DNA of 64,000 bases, taken from Enoplolaimus lenunculus (lineage: Eukaryota > Nematoda > Enoplea > Enoplida > Thoracostomopsidae). Location of the stretch: assembly GCA_030248215.1 (NCBI GenBank), contig JASANG010000038.1, forward strand, positions 1-64,000. Direction: 5' to 3'. Of this stretch, positions 22,990 to 33,055 are shown in pieces. A program made the position numbers and the translations under genes. Position 1 is the first letter of the stretch, and every line of letters starts with the position of its first letter. The notes under the pieces were generated by a model, which saw nothing but the letters and a program-made list of their open reading frames with translations, did not search any database and was not told the DNA's origin.

Positions 22990-23201
22990 ATTTTAGGGGC
23001 GTAATAATAAGCGCACTCCTAAGCCTAAGCATAAGCCTAAGCCTAAGCGTTGCAAAAATGTGATCCTAAGCCTAATGCCTAAGTGTTGCAAAAATGTGCT
23101 CCTAAGCCTAAGCCTAAGCTGAAAAAATGTAATCTACAAGCTGAATTTACACTTTTACAGACCCGCCAGAAACTTGGACGCTCCTAAAAGTAACATGGGC
23201 T
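22990..23201 (-). mobile_element. TTAGGC-array MITE, family C, left end decayed
   Basis: TTTTAGGGGCGTAATAATAAG, TAAGCC blocks separated by GCGTTGCAAAAATGTG, right end CTCCTAAAAGTAACATGGGC. The outermost left TIR bases are lost. Confidence 0.75.
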
Positions 23202-23760
23202 TTTCATAACTTTATCAAATAGTCAAATATGTCAAAAAATATTATTCAAAACGAAATTTTATTGTTGTATTTTAGGGATTTCAGGCGCCACCTTTTCTAA
23301 AATGCCCTGCTTTTGCGATTGGTCGGCAACACAATTCGTATTTCATTTTCCATGGATGATCAGGGTTCGCTGAAGTGTCGTCAAATTCATACGTATGACA
23401 GCCCTGAAAAGGTTACGGAATTTTTTGAAAAAGAACGTTTTTTTTCAATTTTCAGTGCAAATTCTATTATATATTTTCTTTTATCAGTTGTAGAATTTCA
23501 ATCGAGTTTTTGCTACCAGGAGTTGAAGATAGAAAGAGCCGGCTAATATGCAGCTCATTTTGTCAGAGAGGTAAAAAATGTTCACTAGGCGCATACAAGG
23601 GTTTTCGTCGACTTTGAAATAAGGTTGAAAAATGTCTAGGGGGCCAAAGTTTTTTCTACTTCTTTTATGGCACTGAAAGTGCGACCACGTGGTGTACTTT
23701 TGCGTTGACCCGTGAAACTTTTGGAAGGCTGGGTGTCATTTTTAGTGTATTAGTTCTATG

Positions 23761-24596
23761 GGCCCACGTTACAATAAAGGCCGTCTCATTGTACCGGGAC
23801 TGCAATATACCGATAGAGCAGACATATGCCCGACTGTTTTACATATGAACAGCCAAATATATAATATATAGTATATATATACTGAGAATTAGGTGTAGGG
23901 GCAGTTTGAATTTTTCTCGGGAGATTGCAGCCCCCTGACTCCTGTATATTCTGAGAATGCGGTGTAGTAGGGCAGTTTTTACTTTTGTCGGAGGGGGGAG
24001 GGTTGCAGCACCCCTGACCCCAGTTTCAAGGGACTCTGAGGCTGAGCAAAATAAGCGTTCCAATAACGGATTGCATAGTGTGGGGGTTCGGGAGACGGTG
24101 TTTCCTCATCCTGCTTAGGGTACCTTGAACCTGCGGGGGGGGCGGCAGTGCCCCGGAGAATCTAATGAAAGAAAATTTTTCTATGTGGAGGAGCTTTTCC
24201 TTGCTGTGGGCCCAGCTCTGTACCTCCTGTACCGTTGTCCCAACCGTCCAAACAATTCTGGTGTCCCAACTGTCCCGGTGTTTCAAATGTCCCGCTGTCC
24301 CAACTGTCCCAATTGTACCGTTGTCCCAACTGTCCAACTCTTCCAACTGTCCCCTTGTCTCAACCGTCCCAACTATCCCGCTGTCCCAACTGTCTCGCTG
24401 TCCAAATTGTCACAACTGTTCAAACAGTCCCGCTGTCCCACATGTCATGCTATCCCAACTGTCCAAACTGTCCTAACAGTCCCAACTGTCAACAACTATC
24501 CCCACAGTCCCAATTATATTTGTTGTGAGTAAATACTCCTGGTACATTGATGGTCCCGGACAATTGGACGGCTTTAGGGTAACATTGGCCCCAAGG
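23761..24596 (+). mobile_element. Family D MITE carrying a 9-bp C-rich minisatellite
   Basis: Left end CCCACGTTACAATAAAGGCC and right end GGACGGCTTTAGGGTAACATT match the second copy at 42619. Inside are two copies of a segment with CTGAGAAT...GGTGTAG (about 23880-24020) and a GTCCCAACT minisatellite (24236-24520). Overlapping open frames of about 100-135 codons across the minisatellite are repeat artefacts. GTTCTATG occurs at both outer borders, fitting an 8-bp target-site duplication if the element ends at 24596. Confidence 0.75.
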
Positions 24597-24783
24597 GTTC
24601 TATGAGTAAAAAATCATCATTACCTAAAAATAAGAGAAGTACATTTTAGACTGGAATATCACTGTGCCCTCTAAAAACTTAAACTTAAAGTATAGCTTAA
24701 CTAAACTTGCATATTGGTTGAAGTAAACCTGAAATGGCTGGACGGACTAACTAAACTAGAATTTTAAGTTTAATTTAAACTAA

Positions 24784-25073
24784 AACCCTATTCACACGTG
24801 CAAGTTTTTGCAGCAAGAACTTACACGTGCAACTTGCATGTGCAAGCTTGGTGACAGAGCAGCTTTGAAGCTCTTGCAGCTGCAAATTATTCACTGGAAT
24901 TCATGCTATTGAATTTAATTCGCACCTGTCAACGCAGTTACAATCGCTTGAATACCTTGCAGCTGCAGTTTGATTCGTAAATCGAAAAGTATGAAAATAC
25001 TTGCAGCTGCAAGTATCTTGTGCTAGTGGCAGCTGCGAGTTCTCGCTGCAAAAACCTGCACGTGTGAATCAGG
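24784..25073. mobile_element. Family F MITE
   Basis: CCCTATTCACACGTGCAAG left end and GCACGTGTGAATCAGGC right end; GCAGCTGCA palindromes inside. Confidence 0.8.
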
Positions 25074-25511
25074 CACGGCGAGTTTTAAGCTAAACTTATT
25101 TTTGGTTTAAAATATAGTTACTGCTCAAAAGTCAGAAGTTATGTAGTTTTTAATATTCATTAAGTTCAGATTAAACAAAAAATAAGCCAGATTTCAAATG
25201 AGTTTCAACGTAACCTTCAAGTTAGTTTATAATAATCTAGAAAGTTAGTTTAACACTTCTAGATAAGCTTAAGCTTAACTTGAGTTAAGTTTTTGGACTG
25301 TAATTACCACTTACGCAATACTTAACATCACCCAACAAAATGGGGCGGTGTATGTCAGAAACGCAACGCGCGCTAGGTACATTCCCTCATACACGAAAAG
25401 CATCCAATTGCATTTACTACTTGTATGTCCACAAGTGTGTTTCGTTTGACTATGAACCAATTATCCTTTAACCGCACAACAGTAACTCTTAAAGCCAGTT
25501 ACCAGAATTTT

Positions 25512-25688
25512 TGCCCAGAATATACATTAGCGTATTCGTATTAAGCCTAGGCCTAAGCCTAAGCGTTGCAAAAATGTGTTCCTAAGCCAAAGCCTAAGCC
25601 TAAGCGTAAGCAAAAATAATCTAAAATCTAAACCTACTCTTTTATAGGCCCACAAGAAACCTGGACGCCTCTTAAAGTAATATGAGCC
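25512..25688 (-). mobile_element. TTAGGC-array MITE, family C, left end lost
   Basis: Begins near AGCGTATTCGTATTAAGCC; arrays separated by GCGTTGCAAAAATG; right end CGCCTCTTAAAGTAATATGAG. Its right edge directly follows the possible third exon of the minus-strand gene at 25.7-27 kb. Confidence 0.78.
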
Positions 25689-25958
25689 ACGTTATTTTTG
25701 TACCAATACGGCACCATGAATTGCCAAAATTGAGTGATTGGTTCCAAGCATTGTAATGGCTTCCTTGATTTCGGTGTTAGTATCGGTATATTGTGGTACT
25801 AGAATAGTATACCTGCTTACCACCCCCCCCCCCCAAGTCTCCCCTGAACACATAACAAAGCTGAGACTAAACCTAAACACTAGTGTGGGCAGGGCGTAAA
25901 CAAACACTGAGAGTCAATGAAACACAACCTGTTTTGATGGCGGCTACGAATGTTTTAC

Positions 25959-26993
25959 CTGTTTCAAATGCTGACGCGAATCAAACAATAGCTGATCATG
26001 GGATCCTTCGGTTAAAAAGTGATCCTTATCGCAAAGTTGAACGACAAACGGATTTTCAAACGCACGTTCCAAATCCCAATCTGAATGAACTTTCCAATCA
26101 ATTGAACTCGGTTCGAATTCAGAGCCAGCGGCAGTGTTTTTGTCGTGCGGACCGATGAGTTTCTGCAACAAAATTTGTGTTTATAAAATAGTCAAAGTGG
26201 CTGTAGTATAGTTTCTTGGCAATCGACGTCAACTTTATTTTGTCTCAAATTTGTTACCGGAAAATTTACAACCTGGTTTTGCTGTTAATTTCCGTCATCA
26301 GCTTGCAGCATACAACTTAAAACTGCTCAAATTATGGACCTTGGGGCTTTAGTTTTAATAAAATAAATTACCACGAGCAAGAGTGGATGATACATACTTC
26401 AACAAGAGTTTGCAACTGGGTACATTCTGTGTTGAAAACAATGTACCCGGCACGCGTTGTTTTTGCCCTTCCCTCCTTTATATTTTGACAAAGGTACAAC
26501 CATTTACTGTTACGCCCCTTAAAGTAAACATTTGCCAAACAAACGAACACCAGTTTTGTTAACCTTAGGTTAAGTTGCGAAGGTATTGTTGCACTGTTTG
26601 GCTTTAGGTTTAACAATTTGCTTAGACTACGGTGTTTCGGGTCTAAATGTAACAGGCCAAAACTTTATTAATCAAACAGTTTCAATTAATACAATCAAAC
26701 ACAAATTGAACGGAAAACTTTACCACTCCGTTACCAGCACCGGTGCCTTCCTTGCATTTGTTACGTCCGTAAACCATAAACATTAAATCGCAATGATTTT
26801 CAATTGTTCCACAACGTCCATGCGCGTCTTCAGCGTCTTCATCTTTGATCGGTGCCGCAAATATCGGTTTGAACTTGTATTCAAAATAGTCTGATTTGCC
26901 ACACATTGCACCGAACGCTACGTTCGCACTAATTGCGCATACAACCACCGCGGATAATAGCAAAGACAGCCTAAAATTGAAATATAAAATCAA
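25959..26993 (-). CDS. Unrecognised protein with hydrophobic N-terminus (two exons supported)
   Basis: Not recognised. Minus-strand exon 26993-26724 (90 codons) starts MILYFNFRLSLLLSAVVVCA, a good signal peptide or anchor, followed by a cysteine-bearing stretch (CGKSDYFEYKF, HGRCGTIENHCDLMFMVYGR). An in-frame acceptor (TTCAATTTTAG) lies just after that ATG, so an upstream exon may instead supply the start. Exon 26162-25959 (68 codons; acceptor TTTTGTTGCAG, donor CAG|GTAAAA) encodes KLIGPHDKN...FENPFVVQLC...HLKQ. Both introns are phase 0. A third exon may begin at 25798 (acceptor CTATTCTAG), but its phase-0 reading runs into the C MITE. A different frame gives a tidy C-terminus (AILAIHGAVLVQK-like, then stop) but needs another phase. 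The gene is probably real; its extent and function are unknown. Confidence 0.5.
26376..26539. mobile_element. Family N MITE part joined to a family C right end
   Basis: Family N left portion (CAAGAGTGGATGATACATAC, AACTGGGTACATTCTGTG, GTACCCGGCACGCGTTG), then at 26508-26539 a family C terminus (CTGTTACGCCCCTTAAAGTA) with no TTAGGC array between. A truncated junction of two elements. Confidence 0.6.
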
Positions 26994-27235
26994 TGAATCT
27001 ACGGCTTATATTCGTATAAATGAGTATCACATTTGGCGCCAATTTTGCGATAAATTATCAAACTGGCGATTTCCGGCAGTTGTAAATATCAAACGTTGTG
27101 CAGAAGTGAGCAAATTAAATGTCGAAAATGGGTTGAATTTTGGAAGTCAACCATTTATTGATTCATCAGTTATCAGTAATGATCACCAACTGGTTATAGG
27201 TGTTACACACAACTGAAAATATGGGTGTAGTCTAA

Positions 27236-27455
27236 GCCCATAGTCTCAAATGCGTATAGTACCTATCATCAGTTAGCGTTAGGTTTCCAAACTGGCGAAC
27301 AATTGCAATTGCAGATAAGAAAATTGGTGCAAAAGTATGGCAAGTTAAACGCAAACAATGTGCTGAATTTCGAACCTCACCGTTGGCATGTTCCAAAGTT
27401 ACAGGACCTATTACCAACTGGTGATATGTGCAATACACATTTGAGAATATGGGTT
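27236..27455. mobile_element. Family Q MITE
   Basis: CCCATAGTCTCAAATGCGTA at the left and ATACACATTTGAGAATATGG at the right are inverted repeats. ATCATCAGTTAGCGTTAGG and CCAACTGGTGATATG lie just inside. A further half copy sits at 27160-27230. Confidence 0.65.
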
Positions 27456-27714
27456 CTAAAATCAAAAATGTTAAGGTTGATTTAAATATCTTATGTGGTT
27501 GTTGCAATAAATCACAAAATGGTCTTTGACACCCAAAACGGTGCCTCGGAACGCCACAGGGGACTCTCACAAAACCATGGGGGGCCTGGGATGATCCCAT
27601 GGTGAGCTTTTGCATCGGGTCATCGGTGACCTACCACCCGGAAGGGGGTGCTTGTGAAACGTTGCGTCGTTCTGGACATATCTCATTTCTATCCTAGGTA
27701 ATATTTTAACCATC

Positions 27715-27925
27715 GTAAATTCTCAGTCTGAGATAGGATTATCAGAACTCATAATTCTGAGTTGATTCAATTTATTGTTATTTAATTAATCGACTCACCA
27801 GGACTCAACTCAATTCAAAGTGAAAATTAACTCAACTCTCAAAGTGAGTTACTTAACTGATATTAACTCAGAAATAAATAACCTTCCTTCTGAGTTGATT
27901 AATTAGCTCATTGGAATTTACAGTG
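27715..27925. mobile_element. Family E MITE, left end decayed
   Basis: Shares AACTCAGA/TCTGAGTT motifs and the right end TTGGAATTTACAGTG with the copies at 9859 and 28006, followed by TA. Confidence 0.65.
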
Positions 27926-28005
27926 TATTTAAACGTTGTGCTATACTTTCGGCGTCAAAATAGAGTCTCACCATCTTACACTGCCCATTTTTATTTGGGT
28001 CACTA

Positions 28006-28776
28006 CACTCTAAATTTTAAAAAGTTGATTAATCAATTCAGCTAGCGAGTTGGCTATTTCTGAATTAATATCAGTAAACATTAACACACTCTGAGTTGAG
28101 TTGATTCTCACTCAAAGTTGAGTTGATTCTCACTCTGAGTTGAGTTTATTCTCACTCTGAGTTTATTCTCCTCTAGTTAGTTGATTCTCACTCTGAGTTG
28201 AGTTGATTCTCACTCTGAGTTGAGTTGATTCTCACTCTGAGTTGAGTTGATTCTCACTCTGAGTTGAGTTGATTCTCACTCTGAGTTGAGTTTATTCTCA
28301 CTCTGAGTTGAGTTGATTCTCACTCTGAGTTGAGTTGATTCTCACTCTGAGTTGAGTTGATTCTCACTCTGAGTTGAGTTGATTCTCACTCTGAGTTGAG
28401 TTGATTCTCACTCTGAGTTGAGTTGATTCTCACTCTGAGTTGAGTTGATTCTCACTCTGAGTTGAGTTGATTCTCACTCTGAGTTGAGTTGATTCTCACT
28501 CTGAGTTGAGCTGATTCTCACTCTGAGTTGAGTTGATTCTCACTCTGAGTTGAGTTGATTCTCACTCTGAGTTGAGTTGATTCTCACTCTGAGTTGAGTT
28601 GATTCTCACTCTGAGTTGAGTTGGTTCTCACTCTGAGTTGAGTTGACTCTGGTTGAGTTGATTAATTAACTCAGAATGAATTGAATCAAATAATTCTGAG
28701 TTCTGATAGTCTCTAATTCAGGCTGAGTAATTCAACTCATTCTGGATTAAAATCAACTCACTCAAATTTTACAGTG
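28006..28776. mobile_element. Family E MITE expanded by a 22-bp minisatellite
   Basis: Ends CACTCTAAATTTTAAAAAG and complement of CACTGTAAAATTTGAG, flanked by TA. About 28090-28650 is a very uniform array of a 22-bp unit containing CTCACTCTGAGTTGAG, some 25 copies. The element at 9859 has only scattered versions of this motif, so the array grew inside the element. Just to its left (27960-28005) is a J-type right end (TTATTTGGGTCACTAC), so E inserted into, or at the edge of, a J copy. Confidence 0.85.
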
Positions 28777-29345
28777 TACCGTAGAGATAACATTAAACAT
28801 CAAATTCCAACTCACTTCATTGTGTTGTAATATTCCTACGCTTCAAAGAATACAAGATAATTGCAGAAACCCAGAAACAACTAAAAACAAGTAAGAATTG
28901 TTTATACACTGCAGATTGCAGCGAAAAAATGCACCAGGTTGCAGTTTTGCACCTGGTTTTGCAACAAAAACGCCAAATCACAAAGTCAGAAACAGCAAAC
29001 GTTTTTGCAGTGGTTTCGCAGGTGAAGATTTTGTATATTTTACCAGCGATATTTCTGTTTCAAAATCGGTATTTCGAAATATCAAATTGCATAAATTTTT
29101 GAACGCTTCTGACTAGGATTCTGTTGCATATTAAATGTTTACTGAACTACCGGAACCAAATATACAAGTGAATTTTTACTGTAAGGAATCCACGGTAGAT
29201 TTGAACCAAAAATTACCGTTTGCATGCAAGCGTATAAATGCGTTGTTTGCAATATACCTTGTGGTGACGCAATTTAGTCTTTACAAATCAACATAGTACA
29301 AACACGAAGCGCTCTCACGTCTTTATGGACAATTTAGTACTGCGA

Positions 29346-29400
29346 GCGCGTAGTGGCGGATCCAGGATCTCAGAATGTGGGGTGGCCAAAATGTTAATGA
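29346..29400 (+). mobile_element. Family K left-end fragment
   Basis: TAGTGGCGGATCCAGGATCTC followed by a G-rich run matches family K ends (57849, 53415). A short piece of the tRNA-bearing MITE lies just before it at about 29313. Confidence 0.5.
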
Positions 29401-29450
29401 TAGCAAACTTATTTTAGTTTAGCACATTGCGGAGCGTGTACATGAATCCA

Positions 29451-29644
29451 GGTCCATGTATACAACAGAACCGGATCGTCTTCCGACGGGACTGTAACTG
29501 AGTCAGTTCAAGATTTAGACTAGTTTTTTTTGCTTAGGCTTGGGCTTAGGCTTAGGTTCAGGAATAGGCTCATTCTTACGCTTAGGCTTAGGCTTAGGAA
29601 TACGCTTATACTACTGTTCCGGCCCTGTTCTATATACATGGTCC
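29451..29644 (+). mobile_element. TTAGGC-array MITE, family A
   Basis: TIRs GGTCCATGTATACAACAG and complement ending TATATACATGGTCC; two TTAGGC blocks separated by AATAGGCTCATTCTTACG. Perfect 8-bp target-site duplication TGAATCCA. Confidence 0.92.
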
Positions 29645-30144
29645 TGAATCCATACATAAACCTCGAATTATTGCTACAAAATTGACTATCAAAGAGTACG
29701 ACTATTCAATTGAGACCAATAATAAAACTGCCATTCTTTTGAAGTCCCTTGTAATGCAGCGATGTGATGTAGATCTAAACAGGGTGGCAACATACGTTTG
29801 AACCGGCACAAGTTTAAAAGTTCAAATACGGAATCGAATTCAGTTTTGATAAAGCAAAATCAAGTCAGCTTAAGCAGTTTCTGTTTCTTTTTTGACTGAA
29901 TGAACCGACTACAATTTTCAGATTAATTTATTTTAAACGAACTTTTTGTTTCTAAATTTTGAATCACACGTTTCTATTGCATCCATATTTTATTCGACAG
30001 GCCAATGTTATTCTGAGGGCATCTGTTTTCCCGCCAGTCACCAACAGGTTCGGAGTGAAACGGTAAACGTTTATGAATCAATTTTTTACTGTGCCAGAAG
30101 TACGGCTTCGAACTATGTTTTTGCTTATAAACATATACTTTTGC

Positions 30145-31029
30145 GGGGTTCACGTTATAAAAAACAGTGGTTGTCTGCTAACATCACGTATCAGTCACGT
30201 TTTGTCTTTCAATATCATATGATATTCCCTACGTTGTCTGTCAATATCATATGATCATTTTGAAAATGTCTACTGAATCAGCTGCATAACTAGGTTTGGA
30301 ATATCATATAATACTAATCGACATGTAATTGGCGGGAAATTCAAATTTTGGCGGGAGATTCAAATTTTGGCGGGAAATTCAAATTTTGGCGGGAAATTCA
30401 CATTTTGGCGGAAAATTCAAAATTTGACGGGAAATTCACATTTTGGCGGGAAATTCAAATTTTGGCGGGAAATTCAAATTTTGGCGGGAAATTCAAATTT
30501 TGGCGGGAAATTCAAATTTTGGCGGGAAATTCAAATTTTGGCGGGAAAGTTCAAATTTTGGCGGCAAATTCAAATTTAGACGGAAAATTCAAAATTTGAC
30601 GGGAAATTCACATTTTGGCGGGAAATTCAAATTTTGGCGCAAAAATTCAAAATTTGGCGGGAAAATTCAAATTTTGGCAGAAAAATTCTAATTTGGGAAG
30701 GAATATTCAAAATTTTAGCGGATTGTATACGTCTTAAACTACATAATGGAATATCATATGATACTCCAATTCCGTCTTTGAATATCATATCATATATGCT
30801 GTAAATTTGGAATATCATATGATATTCAACAATATGTCTGATTATGTCACGTGACATTCGAACACTTGTATGCTGAGATAACATGAATACCCGTGCTTTG
30901 TATAGCAATATCACATGACATTCGACTTTTGCTTGTCCGTATCATATGATGGTAACAAAAATTTATGTTGATGTCGAATCAACATGTGACAAAACGTCAC
31001 CCGACTGCCCCAGTTATAACGTGAACCCC
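30145..31029. mobile_element. Family G MITE with a 19-bp minisatellite
   Basis: TIRs GGGGTTCACGTTATAA and TTATAACGTGAACCCC. Inside, about 30330-30700 holds roughly 20 copies of GGCGGGAAATTCAAATTTT, flanked on both sides by ATATCATATGATAT palindromes (near 30213, 30740-30960). The array gives open frames such as FKFWREIQILAGNSNFGG in all three phases, as expected for a 19-bp unit; none is supported as coding. Confidence 0.82.
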
Positions 31030-31125
31030 ACATATATACAATTACACATATATACATACATCATCCTACAAATATATTCATGTATACACATTTTATATAT
31101 GTACGTTTGTGAGTGCAACGAAATT

Positions 31126-31260
31126 TCAAAAAATGCCGGAGCCGGATAATTGAATATCCGGCGGAACCGGATAATTAATTCAAACCTAATAACACAACAT
31201 GGCATTCAAATATCAGAACGTAGCTAACAATTCTTCCTTCCGTGGCCTAAAGGTATCCAC
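31126..31260. repeat. Dispersed CCGGA-rich repeat, copy 1
   Basis: GCCGGAGCCGGATAATTG, then GGCATTCAAATATCAGAACG and TAGCTAACAATTCTTCC. The same order of motifs recurs at 47700-47940, where a family L MITE has inserted between them. Confidence 0.6.
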
Positions 31261-32239
31261 TGTGTCCCAGTCGTTCTAGCTAAAATATATAAGCTTCGAA
31301 GCAAGCTGCAACACCCAGCGAAACATGCGCTCGAAGCTGTCCCTTCTGTCTCGACCGACCCAGGAAATAGATTTGAAGCTGTCCCGACCAACCCACCAAA
31401 AACATAGGTAGAGAAGTGTACCGTTTCACTCCAGAATATTGTAGCTTGTACAGTCGGTATGAGCGGTCACTCCGCTGATTTTATTAAATATATGCGTACT
31501 TTTATCTGTATGGAAACAATTCAAAAAACAATTTTCGCAATAGGTAAAATTATGGGTCCGGCGCCCTCTGCTAGTCATAACAAGGCACCTGGTCATTTAG
31601 AGACAGCACTCAAGCATTTTTGATGGACAAAGTCTGTTACATTGTTTCGGCATATTAGTCGCCTACTCTGTCGGTATGATTGATTGCATATAAAAATACG
31701 TACATTTACTGTAATGTCTCCCTAATGTCTCGCTTGCGGTTGATGTTGCGCCTCTCAGATTTAGTTTGCGTGCGCATGTGTTTAACCTGATTGCCAAATA
31801 AATTTTGTTAAAGTCCTGTTGAGGGGCACGGCCGTAGTGGCCTTCCCCATAGATTTGACATTACGCACACGCACAATTCTGAAACCATGCATTTTGCGGA
31901 TAGTTTCGTGCACAGTTTGCGCTAATGTTGCACACAGTGTTGTGAGAAGGGGATAGAAATATTAAAAATCACGCTGATCCGTGAACGGTACAGCGTTTTT
32001 CCAAATCCAGTCTGATTGATCCATAAGGTTTGATAGCAGTTTTAGCCCAGGCTAAACTACTAATACATAAAATGGCAGATCGGCTTAGCCCCTAGCCTAA
32101 TTCGTCGGCATAAATAGCAGATCGGCGTACGAAATATATATCGCACAATTTTTGTTACAAATACAGGCCCAAATACATATGCTGCGATTGTTCCATGTTA
32201 AAATTAAATACAAGATTCATTCAAAATATTAGAAATTTT
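31261..32239. other. Intergenic with degenerate repeat V, copy 2
   Basis: No exon recognised. About 31965-32155 resembles repeat V of GCNT intron 1 (GATAGCAGTTTTAGCCCAGG, AATAGCAGATCGGCG). Confidence 0.35.
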
Positions 32240-32395
32240 GGCCAAAGTAAAGAACATGGGCGGAACAGTATGAAAGCATATTCCTAACCCTAAGCCTAAA
32301 GCCTAAGCCAAGCAAAAAATTTAATCTAAAGCTTAAGCTTAATACTCTTCCCCAGTCCCACAGAAAAACGTTCCGCCCCGATCTTTACATGGGCC
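32240..32395 (-). mobile_element. TTAGGC-array MITE, family B
   Basis: GGCCAAAGTAAAGAACATGG left end, short TAAGCC block, right end CCCCGATCTTTACATGGGCC. The 8-bp flanks are GAAATTTT and GAAATGTT. Confidence 0.87.
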
Positions 32396-33055
32396 GAAAT
32401 GTTGGTGCATGCAGTATTTTTTTACTGTTTAGAAAGCCTCGTAAATATTTGCTTGCCTTAATTGTGCTGGCGGAAAAATAAACCATCTTTTAAATGTTAT
32501 GCTTCGATTTCCGTTTTCCTTTTCTGTTTTTGTTTGGAAATTTAAAAACCTGTTACCTTGAATTTGGTTTGTAAATGGAAAGTTAACCACTAGTATAAGC
32601 AAACGTAAAATTTTCGCCTACGTTTGTGGTTTGCACCTATATCGGACTTTAAAACACACTTTAATAAAGTTGCGTCCGCAATTTTTGGAAAGTAGCATTC
32701 TCGCTTGATTTCATGGCAATTCCTTGCTGAGCAACCTTGTTTTGCTTTCACTGAAAAATTGGTGAGATATGTGATAGGTACTTAGCTAGTGCCGTACGAA
32801 AAGGTTAATAAATGGGTGCAATGTCGTTGGTAAAATAAAATTATTAATAAGTTTTACAACGATTTTGTGACGAAGTGTTGTTTTTGGTTAGCGGAAAAGC
32901 CCGGTGATACGAAATTTGAAGTACAAATTGTACGAATATTGTTTCAGCTATCATATTTTCTGCTGCTGAAAATTAGTTGTACAAGTAACAATAAAATAAT
33001 TGTGGCATAGAGTTTTAGTGTTCGATGGTTGAATTGTAGCGTACATGTTGGAAAT

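Noticed and set aside
24125-24532. Cys/Pro-rich frame of 135 codons
   Set aside because: It reads the 9-bp C-rich minisatellite of family D; similar frames exist in all three phases.
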